64,000 nt of DNA, from contig CAXAMN010022851.1 of the NCBI GenBank assembly GCA_963970005.1, positions 163,800 through 227,799 on the forward strand, in the 5' to 3' direction. The stretch comes from Durusdinium trenchii. Taxonomy: Eukaryota > Sar > Dinophyceae > Suessiales > Symbiodiniaceae. The notes beneath the pieces are model-generated. The model ran no database searches and had not been told where the DNA came from. It worked only from the letters and a program-made list of their open reading frames with translations. Positions 44,101-54,069 of the stretch are shown here, in pieces. Made by a program: the position numbers and the translations under genes. Numbering within the stretch: the first letter of the stretch is position 1; every line of letters starts with the position of its first letter.

Positions 44101-47100
44101 CTCAATACACCAAGCAGGTGCAGCTGCAAGACCCTCGCAGAAAGCAGGTTTTTAGACCAATCCCCACTGAACTGGTCGTAAACAGAATTGTTTTCGTGGG
44201 AACTGAGCACCGCAACATGAAACATGTTTTGAAGGCGGTTAGAGTTAGAGAGAGAGAGAGAGAGGAAGGGAAAATCCGACAATCAAATGGAAAACACATG
44301 TTTCAATGAGTTTCCACTGCTGAATGATGCTAAATTCATCCAAATTCTGTACGAACGTCCTGCCCAAGGGAATGCTGGTTCTCACCCCAGCCAAAACGCA
44401 GTTATGTATCTGGATTTTTTTGTCTTAGACCTAGACATCCTTGAGAAGCGTCAGCATTCTCTGGAACCCAGCCAGGCTTGGGGTGTTTTTCTTTCAATAT
44501 TCCTTTTGAGGTTGGCAATCCTGGTCTCAAGAAACGCATACTACAAAGACATACGTCTTAGACGTATGCTCCAAACACCGAACTCTTCCTCGTTCTCCAC
44601 CCTCACTCCGTTCAGCTTCTTTGAGGCAAATGGTCCGCTTCCATTCCTCCATCCTCACACTGGGCGGATCGCAGGCCGCAGAGGCGAGTCCTGAAGTCGC
44701 TGTCGAAGGATGCCAGTTCGCGCCATAGCAACGACCCAAAGTGGGGCCAGTAGGGCACCCAAAACCCCTACTTGATGAAGGACAATGCGTGCAACACCTT
44801 GATTCAATCACCCATGGTTGCGCAGGATCTTGACTTGCATGCGCATCTCTTTCTCTATGTTTGTCTCGTACAGAAGATGGTGACCTGGCCTACGAAAAGA
44901 CATGTCCTGCCCAGCAGCCGCTTCAGTGTTCTGTTGGAGCTTATAACTTATGATGCTTATGATGGGCGGGGAGAGCATCCTAAGCTTCCTCTTAAGCAGA
45001 AGATACTCAGCAACCACCAGCGCCGCGGCCGCGGCCTGCCAGGCTTTGATGCTGGACTTCGAAACCAACCGTCCCTTGGAGGAGGCGCCCTCCCACGCAC
45101 CTACCAGCCCCACGAGAACGCCTCCTGCCACCGGTGGCTTGCTTGCGGCCCGGCTGGCTCGCCTAGCGCCAGCGGCCGTAGAAACCGCGCTGGGGAGGCG
45201 GGGTGGGCCGCGTATGGACATGATAGCGTATTTAGGTTTCGGATGGTTTCGGTGTTCCAACCATGGGCCCTTGGCATGCAGAACCGCTTGCTTCTTGCTT
45301 CTCAGGCCTCCTCGGGACATGTTCCGCCTTTGCTCGACTTTCGGAAGCACCATCTTATTCTTCTGACCTCCAAAGTTGATCAAAGTTGGCCATCCTTGTT
45401 TTACCAGTGCGTCGCCCTGCACGCGTTTGCCTTGTTTGACCTGTATCGTTCCACAGGTCCGAGGGTCCCGCGGTGGGTTTCTTGGACCTTTGGGCCTCGG
45501 TGGATGCTGCCTTCGTCGCTGAGAAGCTCACCGAAGCTTTGGCGCGCTCCGGCTCTGCCTGGCGCGTGCGGAGTGTCGACCCCACGGTGGAGCAGGGGCC
45601 AGCCGCTTGGAGGGCAGAGGGTGGGTGTTTTGGGGGGGTGGATGGGCATTCTGTGACCTGAAAACACATCGGACCCATGATTATTGAGTAAATCTCAGCC
45701 AGCCACAACGTGACTCGGGGTCCGAACCGGTCAAAACTTGAACGGGCCAAAGCCTGTCTTTGCCGCAAAGAACATTTAGACGGATTGCACATGGACCTCA
45801 GAGTACGCTTCTCTACGCAGTTTTGGGAGTCCGGGATGGGTCAAAACATGTCAAGACCAAGCATCCGGCAATGCACGCAGGCCTCGCTTGAGGAGATAGG
45901 TTGGGGAGCCATGTGCCAAAAACGTCCTAGGACTGGAAGATTAACCCGCGTGGAGTGGTTGGTTTCAGGGTTGGATGATTGACGGTTAATGTAGGTCTTT
46001 CGTTCAGTCCGTCTCATGGTCTCATGGTAAATCACTCATGGTTTGTGAGTGTCCGATGGGACCAACACAGGAGATCTTCACGCTGGCGACCTTGCTTCCA
46101 GACCTTTTGGAGCGCTCCGCCGAGCGTGTGAGCAGCTGGGAGGTCAAGGGCAGCGGGTGGAGGTCAACAAAGCGAGGAACACATATTGTATGCGCCATAC
46201 GGACCTATCAGATACTAGTTTGGTATCGCTTTTGAGGCCAAAAAGAGTGACTCCACCAACATTATCTGGTTTCGATTTTTTTCGGGTCGAACTCAATACC
46301 GAAGGACTGAGCTGTTGACGAACAGAAGAAAGCACGCTTGACCAAAAGGCTCAAGGCTTTGGACTCCACTCTGCACGATTCCAATCATCAAAGATGGACA
46401 AACACCGAGCCACGGAAGATTCACAACCAAAGGGAGAGAGAGAGAGAGAGAGAGGCGAGGAAGAAGAAGAAGAAGAAGAAGAAGAAGAAGAAGAAGAAGA
46501 AGAAGAAGATCAAGATCTGCAACATTGAAGGCCCCAGCTCAATGCACGTGAATTTGACCCTCCAAAACATGTGAGGCTGCCTCTCCACGGAGTCAGCTCG
46601 CTGCACCTATTGCTCTGTGGTCATGGCACCAGGGCTTTGCGAAGTAGCCAAGGTGAGGTGACGATGATGCCATGGGGTGGGGAGTTTGTCAGGCTTCTGT
46701 GCGGGCGAGCAATGGTTGATGATAAAACATGCACAAAAATGCTGAGATGACGCATTTTATGCAGGGTGGTCCACAGAACTGTTTGTTTGGCAAGTGGCCC
46801 GTCATCCAGCATGTTTCGCACGGTGGTCACCCGTAGCTAGGCCCCTTGGTGGCAACTGATTTGATCAGCACTTGACCCCAGCAAGGCTTACATTGGACCA
46901 GTCTTCTGCTCTTGAACCATAGAGGGGGGGGCCACCAGCACTTCTGTGAAGGTCACGTGCTCAGACAACACACAGGTCTTTGGAGGTTTTGCGGACTTCA
47001 GATGTGTCACCCACCAGGCACCAGACGCTGAGTCTGTTGTTGTGCGTGCAAGGCTTTGAAGCAGCGCTGGAATGAGATGGCGGACCCTTTGAAGGAGATG

Positions 47101-48177
47101 CCAAGTCAGAGGTAAGAACTCCAGGTGTTTCGATGTTGTTCGGTTGGGGAGGGGTTCCGATCCCTACAACGGTTCCCACATCTTTTGTGGAAAAAAAGAA
47201 AACCTCTACGACTCTACGATTCTACTGTGTGTTGTCACTTCACCGACTAACCTCCATCATTGCAATAATCATGTGTCATAGATTGATACCTTCGTCAGAA
47301 CCGGAAAGGCTTGTCAACCCAGTCAGAGGAAGTTTGGTAACGTTTTCTGGATGTTCACTTCTTGGAGTTGTGACTCACTTAAGAACCAACGCAGACCAGT
47401 GGCTTTTTAGGCACAAATAGACGTCCCCCTTCCTCAAAGACGACAAACCTGGGCCAGGGAGTCGTCCCGCCCTCTTCTGGGCCAGGGAGTCGTTCCGTAT
47501 CATCCCATATAGCACGTCCCGTTCATGGCTCCTTTTCCGTGTGAGCTTCGCTTGTTCGTTCCAGGAGCCCAAAGAGGTGGAGCGGCTTTTGCAGACCCTT
47601 CAGGCGGTGGCGGTGCGTCACAGGGAGGGGATGACTGGGAGAAAGTGGCCAAACGAAGGAAGAATGAGTTGAAGGCTTGTCAAGTTGGTATATAGGCTTC
47701 ACAATGGTTCACTGGTCTTTTGGAGTTCCCAGTGGCTTTTTTTTTGCTTTTCTTCGATCAATTGTAGTGCCCACGTGCGGCCCGCATGGTGGTGAGGAGT
47801 TGTGCATCTTCCTGGATGGCTTCCAACTGGCACGTCACATGGTGGCTGCTTGCGACGAACTCCGGCAACTGGAGGCGATGGCCAACAGACCCAAAAGATA
47901 TCAATAAATCGTCACGGTGTTAAGCGATGAGTGGATTTTGCCCGAGGAGGTAGAGGAACCCCCTCTTTCCCGCGTCCGTGAACATGCCCAAGACTGTTGA
48001 ACTATGCCAACAGCAGTGTGAGTAGAAGGAAAACAATCAAACCTAGAGATTCACGATCAAGCATCCACCCATCCACTGTTGCCTATCCCCAGAAATCCAC
48101 CCGTTCCCGTGACTTGGGGCGAAGACCAGGTGCTCATCAAGAAGAAGCTGACGGAGCTGCAGGAGTCGGCGGAGCAG
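41125..48177 (+). CDS. RINT1: RINT1/TIP20-like vesicle-tethering protein, multi-exon
   Basis: Exons follow the order of the RINT1/Tip20 domain: 41125-41182 (LKRLRFLVDPLRRLVTQD); 41353-41409 (ELLDVLKACWPKDEAQNAQ); 42077 to about 42205 (VLSLCKQLRDAQVVDRELRR); about 42629-42752 (LARFRHHF...MDKPEWAF, the family hallmark 'FRYHF....DKPEW'); 43780 to about 43920 (FAASLAHEARRFL...LQQLDFGL); 45457 to about 45620 (FLDLWASVDAAFVAEKL, like 'F..WL..E..FA'); 46071 to about 46145 (EIFTLATLLPDLLER); 47052-47111 (ALKQRWNEMADPLKEMPSQ, with GTAAGA donor); 47565 to about 47640 (EPKEVERLLQTLQAVAVRH); about 47794-47906 (LCIFLDGFQLARHMVAACDE); and 48130-48177 (IKKKLTELQESAEQ). RINT1/Tip20 joins ZW10 and NAG (the Dsl1 complex) in Golgi-to-ER retrograde tethering. 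The usual C-terminal block was not found, so the gene may extend toward 50 kb. A further exon is possible at about 42980-43060. Confidence 0.55.
43355..43382. repeat. 10-bp tandem repeat GCATGGATGC
   Basis: Nearly three perfect units within an intron of the RINT1-like gene. Confidence 0.8.
44247..44264. repeat. (AG)n microsatellite
   Basis: Nine AG units in an apparent intron. Confidence 0.85.
46434..46509. repeat. (AG)n followed by (GAA)n
   Basis: About ten AG units, a short joint, then about sixteen GAA units. Frames through it give poly-Lys or poly-Phe and are not credible genes. Confidence 0.9.
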
Positions 48178-50243
48178 TGACACAAAAAGGATCCAGCTGC
48201 CCCCCATTTGGGAGAACAAACTTCCAACAAGAATGAGATGTAATCATTGTAATCAGTGATCAGATGTGATCAGTGATCAGTATATTTCTGAGCACTGATT
48301 CATTTATATAATTACTGATTACTGTTTGCTGAGTACTCAGGACTGTTTCATCTCACGTTGAACCATCACTGTCACCTTCACTGTCAACTGTTGTCCGGCG
48401 GGGCGGGCAGCCTAGGGCCTAAGCCATGGGCCATTTTGTCAAGATCTCCCACACACACAGATATACACTATAGATATCTGTATGTCTCAGCATGTATCAG
48501 ATAACAACATGTTGGGCCAAAGATGGTCTGCATCGGGACTGAAAAAAACACAGTTATTATAGCTAATAGCTATATGACTCGTTCCGATTTTCAGGTATAA
48601 GCTATATATACTGTAATATATACAACTGGTCCAACTACTCTTCCAGTCTCATGGTTCTTTCTTTTCCCGTGGGCCCGGTGGGCTGGGGTGAGTGAATGCT
48701 GGGAGGAGGGAGGCGATTGTAAATGTGTAGTTCACCTTTGCTGCTTTCCATAGGATTTGTCAAAGGAAAGGAAGGTAGGCCGAGGAAAGTTTTGCCTGCC
48801 TCCCGGCAATGAAGTCGTGGGAAAGTGGCCTTTTGATGAGGAATGCTTGGTCTAGAATTTCTGAGTGACCAGCCGCAACCCCAAAGGTGAAGAGTCAGCT
48901 CCCACGCAGTGGACCCGCTCCAAGATTCAGCTCCAATCGCCCAGGCAGATCCGAAGGAGAAGGGCAAGCTGGTACACGACTTAGCCGCTGAGCGGGGTCT
49001 GTTGTATGCGCTTTTGTGCAATTATTCGACATGGCATTCTGACAATGTTGAGAGAAGTTGCCCATTTGGTGAATGCTGCTCTCAGTGAAACAAGCTGGTC
49101 ATAGCAGACCACGGCTGGAGAGATCTGTCGCTATTGCCCTGGGATGCCTGAGATGCAACATTTACTTCGGGTTCGAACACCCCTGCATCCCCAAAATATC
49201 CAGCCGCCTTTGTTGGCCCTTTGATGTGAGAATAAGTGCTCTCAGCCTCGAAGCGGGACCGGCCAAAGGGATCCCACCTGGGCCCAGAATGCTGGGCTTT
49301 TGGTGTGTATCGTCAAAATTATTTCAGCATGATAGATGCTCTCGGCCCCATAGCGACAGCCTGGAAGCCATAGACCCATCCATCGGAACCAAAGACGAAG
49401 CGCCCCACTGGTCTGCTCAATTTCTTCTGTTCATTGAGTCCAGCTGGTCTACAGGAGTTTGTAAGGATGACTTCTGGAGAGCCACGCGGGAGGGATCTGG
49501 AGAGCCACTCCAAATCTTGGCATGGATTCAGTGCAAACACCAGTGGAAAATAGAAGAGCAGAGGACCTCCATAGTTTCCAGGTGCTGCAACTCCTTGTCT
49601 ACCACCAGTTGGCCTGCATAGTCCTGGGTAGCCCCTCAATCGAAGGTCTCTCAAAAATACAATTTTGCACCGATTGGCCAGCTGGTGAGGCCTCTCCAAC
49701 TTCTCCAGGAGATGTCCGGTCGCCCCAGATGAAGCAAGTCAGGGGAAGGGCTCAGGGCAATCTGAACCCTATCCCCTTCAGCCATGGGGCTAGAAGGCTC
49801 AGAGGCTGATTGTGTACTTGACTTAGTAGATCCTAGTGGAGCCAATAATATGATGCCAGATTTAAGATTATATAATATCTCAGACATTTTAGGGTCACCA
49901 TGCTTACAGGTGCTACAGAGCTACAGATTCATGTTTCAGCCTCTATGTTGGAAGCATCGCTGTTGGCCAGCAACTTTGATCATTTCCACCAAGAAACACC
50001 CTTTTGCTTGACCATGGCTTTGACTGTTGTCCTCTTGAGTGAGTTCTTGGGACTGGAAGCAGCTGCGAAAGACACATGCCCGTCAGAAACAGCAAAAAGA
50101 AGGTGACGGTGACTCCCATGAATCATGGCCGACCCACATGATCAGCTAGCATCAGCTAGCTGGAGTTGTCCTTGCTTTAGCAAGTGAGGGGCTGGAATCC
50201 TCGATCGCCGCATCACGTGAAAACTTCATATGTCCCCTGGGAC
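48178..50243. other. No confident exon; repeats of TGATCAGTG
   Basis: The stretch at about 48249-48282 repeats ATCAGTGATCAG words. Long frames at 49073-49621 (plus) and 49319-49699 (minus) overlap each other and lack motifs. A coding-like plus block at about 48930-49020 (LVHDLAAERGLLYALLCNYS) and another at about 49676-49735 (QLVRPLQLLQEMSGRP) could be further exons of the RINT1-like gene. Confidence 0.35.
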
Positions 50244-50499
50244 GCCTCTGGGACGGACACCTCTTCGACACTTCTTATGGCATTCACTTTGGTTCAACTC
50301 CTCCGTGGAGGTTTTGGGATACGATGCAACAGATTCAACAGATTCACAAGCTAAGGTTGGCTGTGTCATTGCTGTTTGTGTGTCTTACATGTTCACAACG
50401 TTTTAGTCCTTTGTCACTGGACGGCGCTGTATGCTTCGCCTCCACTGACACGGATGCATCCCTGCTAGCTTTCGTCACCTACCCTCGGCCTCAAGTGCT
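50244..50499 (+). repeat. Dispersed repeat, copy 2
   Basis: Matches 17226-17561 in the same orientation, with an inner deletion relative to copy 1. The word GGTTCAACTCC at 50291 fits a pol III box B (GGTTCRANYCC) and is also present in copy 1, but I found no convincing box A. Confidence 0.8.
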
Positions 50500-52135
50500 T
50501 GTGATGAGCACTTGATTAAGAGCACTCCTCGCGCGCGAGTAGAGTGCATGTCTTGGCGCCAGCCGAGTCAATTTCTGGTGACACTTGCTTGGTAAAACGT
50601 CGTGTTTGTTGACGTTTGCTACAGATGTTGGCCTATGTTGGCCTACGTCAATGCCAGAGATCGAGTCTTACGAGTCTGGTGGTTTTGCCGTCGGCGGGAC
50701 ACCGAAGCCGAGCCTCCGATGCCTCCGAAGCCTCCGCCCTCCGAGGCCAGTCCCCATGGGAGCCGGGCCACTGCCACTTGGTGGTGAAGAAGATGAGCGG
50801 CACATGTGGCAATCGCATCATCAGCGGCAGAGCAGGTATGTGAGGCGTCATGAGGACATGTGTCCGCCGCTTAAGCAGATCCACCTTCCTTGATCTAGAT
50901 GCATAGACCAAATTGGCTGGAGATTGGAGTCACCGATTCTTAATTGCAGTGCTTTGGAACTTGGTGATCTCCAACAATCCGAGATGAGCTCACGGGAGTG
51001 TTGATGGTCGGTGCATTGATGTAGGAGCAATGGAGATGAGGAGAGCGCACAGAACATGGTCGATTGACACTGTTTGAAGATGGCTTGGCGATTTCGAGGC
51101 ACATGTTCTCTTTATAAGCTGTGGTCTTGGACCACATCCATTGGCCATTGATACAACGATGGCAAGCGAGTTGGGTTACAAGTTGCAAATATCAACATTA
51201 ACTCTACGAGCATTCTGGAACTTGCTAGTAAGGTGAGGCTTTCAAGAGGAAGTGAACACAGCTCCTGGACTCCAGTGTCAACGCGGCCTTTGTAGACGAA
51301 CATGACCGAACATGACCAAGCGGGGATTTCATGGGTATGATTCGGTATGATGCACCGCGTGCTTCTTGGTCATTCTTTGTTCGGGGCCTTGCGGGGGCGT
51401 TCTGGGCGTGGGTGGTGGAACTTATGGAAGTTCATCCAGGTTTTTGGGTGGCGACTGGGGTAACTCATAGCCATGGCTGCCATAGCTGGATGCTTTTAAA
51501 AAGCATTTGGAATACAAACCAACCATATTTTCAAGTGGGACCGCTTAATGTCAAGAGCGAGATGATGCGCCTAGGCGAGTCCCTCGAATCAAGTCCATCC
51601 GGAGATGGCGTCAGTTGTTGGGGCTTCTCGGAGATTGGAATTCTGATTCTGGGAGGGGCCTGAGGCGGTGCAAGACAACCTTGTTCTTTCAGAGACTAGA
51701 ACTTTATATAATGCCTTGAACCTGGGGATGTTCATTTGCCATGGTGTTCATGAACGTGCCGACTTGCATTGCCGGCAAGGCGGCAAGACCCCACGAAGAC
51801 CTAGACAAGGTTCCAAATGCATGTTCACCTCACTTTGGAGAAGAGTCATTGCTTTGTGTTCAGACTTGAGGGATTGTTTTCCATCAGCCACGCACCAACA
51901 AGAATCAAAAATCATTCCTTGCCTCGTGGATGCAGAAACTCGTCATGTCAGCTTCTATCCCTGGAGGGTCAACATCCTACACTGTGAATTCACCCATTCC
52001 CTTGCTGAATGCTAGCCTAGATTTCACCTTTCCAATTGCCTCCAAAATATGGGTCACATGACGTTTGATGACCCTAGATAGCAGGCATGTATGGGGTTGT
52101 GCCAGTTTTGGATGCGCACCTGTACTGTGATGCCC
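50500..52135. other. No confident gene
   Basis: A plus frame around 50670-50790 gives a proline-rich peptide (EPPMPPKPPPSEASP) that could be an exon. The rest gives only short, motif-free frames on both strands. Confidence 0.35.
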
Positions 52136-53468
52136 ACGTAGGATTAATCAACGGGCCCCCCCCTTCAAGGTAAACAAGGTCAACAAGGCTTGAGATTGGA
52201 GGTATTGGAGGAGCACATCACATCCCCTAATAAAGGTGATGACCTGATGATGGATGATGACATGATGACAAGATTAGGACTGATTGAGATGATTAGGAAA
52301 GAGATGAAAGAGATTGGAAGACAATATTATTTCTTCCATTGGGATGATTATGAAAAGAAAGAGGATTGCAGGATGAAAGAGATGACAGACAAGATGGAGG
52401 CCAGAGGGTGGGCTTGATTAATACGGGGAGGGCCCCTACTATTAGAGGGAGGTATGGCCTGTGTGAGGGGTACCCTTTGTGAGCTTGAACACCTTAAGAT
52501 GTTGATAGAGATTTTTTTGGATTTTTTGGTGTTGTAACACGGAAAGATGAGAAGAAAAAGCAGGATGAGAAGCAGAAGGAGGATGAGAATGATGGATGAG
52601 TGGACCAGAAGATATTGGATACTGACAAAAAAAGAGTAAACTATAATAGAATAGTAAACAATTTTCTAGTATTTTTTCGGGTGCAGCTGGGCTTGATTAA
52701 AAGGGGGTTCTGGCCAGGAAAAAAGCTTTTAGGGGGATGTCAAGGTGGACATTCAGTCTGTAAAGTTTAGTATTGAGGGCTCGAGCTGGGCTTGATTAAT
52801 AGGGGGAGGTTACTTAATGCTAGGTGCGCATTAATTCAAACATGGGGTCAGTAGACGCACGCGCGAGATATCGGAGACACCTGTATTCTGAACAAATCCA
52901 AGGCGAGCCCTGCAAGCACTGGGCACTGGCATGCTTCGGATCATGCTGCTCCTTCCGCTGGGCATCTCAGCAACAGGTTGACAGGTTGTGAGGAGATTGC
53001 CACTGTGTACTTCAGTGAAACCAAGGGGCAACATATTTATTATAGAGGAAGTCGTAGGGTTATGTCCGGCACGCCAGCCATAGATACAAGGAGCAAAAAT
53101 ATGTGTTACTGTTAATGCAAAAGCAAAGCAAGAAAAACGAAAGGTAAAGCAAGCAAGAAAGCAAAACTATGTAGCTTTGCGTGTTTGTTCACTACTTCTG
53201 CTTTATTTTCACCTGTTTTTTGCATTTGTTTCGCTTTTTTATGTATTTTTTTTCCTGGTACCACTTCTGCACTTATGAGAACGTTTACCCGTCAGCAATA
53301 TTCGCCGCACGCTAGTAGGTAAACAAAGGGTACCCCTCTCACAGGCCTCAGTGTTCACACAGAATCCTTTCAACCATCATGAATAATCAGGTCATCACCT
53401 GTATTAGCGGGATGTGGTCTCCATTACCTCCAATCTCAACCTGAAGGGGGGGTTGAGTAATCCTACGT
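52136..53468. mobile_element. 1.33-kb element with long, multi-part terminal inverted repeats
   Basis: Both ends begin ACGTAGGATTA (52136 inward and 53468 inward). Inward they share, in the same order, a run of C plus CTTCA(A)GG, then TTGAGATTGGAGGTA, CACATC, a CTAATA(A/C)AGG word and GGTGATGACCTGAT (left to about 52241, right to about 53386). Further in, 52456-52480 and the reverse complement of 53323-53347 match at 24 of 25 bases. The left arm carries small insertions relative to the right. The interior is purine-rich and contains GCTGGGCTTGATTAA words at about 52409, 52688 and 52785. No transposase is encoded, so it looks non-autonomous (MITE or foldback class). A target-site duplication is not evident; at most GCC on both sides. 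Confidence 0.75.
52190..52417 (+). CDS. Small ORF inside the TIR element (doubtful)
   Basis: The 75-codon frame starts inside the left inverted repeat and encodes an acidic, methionine- and aspartate-rich peptide (KGDDLMMDDDMMTRLGLIEM). Its composition largely reflects the purine-rich strand. No family was recognised, and I think chance is more likely than a real gene. Confidence 0.2.
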   Translation: MRLEVLEEHITSPNKGDDLMMDDDMMTRLGLIEMIRKEMKEIGRQYYFFHWDDYEKKEDCRMKEMTDKMEARGWA

Positions 53469-53801
53469 CGGCTTGAGCCGTTTCTCCACCTTCCTGAAAT
53501 TGGCAGAATGGTGAATCGTTGTGATCAAACGGTGGACGAAAAGCCGTGAGTCGTCACGAAAAGCCGTGCGCACAAAGACGTGCTCAGGTTCTGGGACCTG
53601 CTGTGGCGGCGGAAACGGCTGCGCAGGTCGGATCCGTTCGGTGAAACGGCAACAGCTTCCAATCATTGAAAGGAGGGGCTTGATTTGGATCATGTTAGCA
53701 ACTTCCTGCAGGTATTGCTTTTTGTTTGTGATGTTAGTGGATTGAGGCTTGAAGATAGTCAGTTCGTTGGAATGCCTTCCAGAGACGGTTCTGCGCTGCA
53801 T
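53463..53801 (-). CDS. Possible 112-residue protein, divergent from APC4
   Basis: The frame runs from ATG at 53801 to a TAG at 53465-53463. It contains KKQYLQEVANMIQIKPLLSM, IRPAQPFPPPQQVPEPEHVF and VRTAFRDDSRLFVHRLITTI, which look coding rather than random. The stop codon lies inside the inverted repeat of the element at 52136-53468 (ACGTAGG), so the element may have truncated a longer frame. It reads away from APC4, 269 bp from the APC4 start, and could be an exon of an opposite-strand gene. No family was recognised. Confidence 0.35.
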   Translation of the reverse strand: MQRRTVSGRHSNELTIFKPQSTNITNKKQYLQEVANMIQIKPLLSMIGSCCRFTERIRPAQPFPPPQQVPEPEHVFVRTAFRDDSRLFVHRLITTIHHSANFRKVEKRLKPT

Positions 53802-54069
53802 AGTGAGGAAACATGTGTATTTTTTGGCGCCACCTAATGATTTGGAGGCTCAAGTGGCCTACCCATGTTTACCAAAAAGATCCAAAAATATACTGTACTT
53901 TGATCCAACATCTACTGCACTCATACGCCATCTGGTCCATACGTACTTGTGAACATGCAGGTTGTTAGAAAACCAGATCTACAAGTGACTCCAGACTCGA
54001 CTGGATTTTTGTTCCGGCCCATTTGCCTTGCGCTTGTCATGGCACATTCGGCGACCTAGCCTCACCGGA

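Noticed and set aside
46338-46606. Frames with RERER/KKKK or FFFF/SLSL repeats
   Set aside because: Products of the AG/GAA microsatellite.
48425-48449. GGGCCATTTTGTCAAG, similar to the dinoflagellate spliced leader end (GCCATTTTGGCTCAAG)
   Set aside because: Two bases are missing, the upstream CCGTA is not there, and no retroposed coding sequence follows.
49073-49621. 182-codon plus frame
   Set aside because: It overlaps an equally open minus frame, has no motifs and no splice context; not enough to call a gene.
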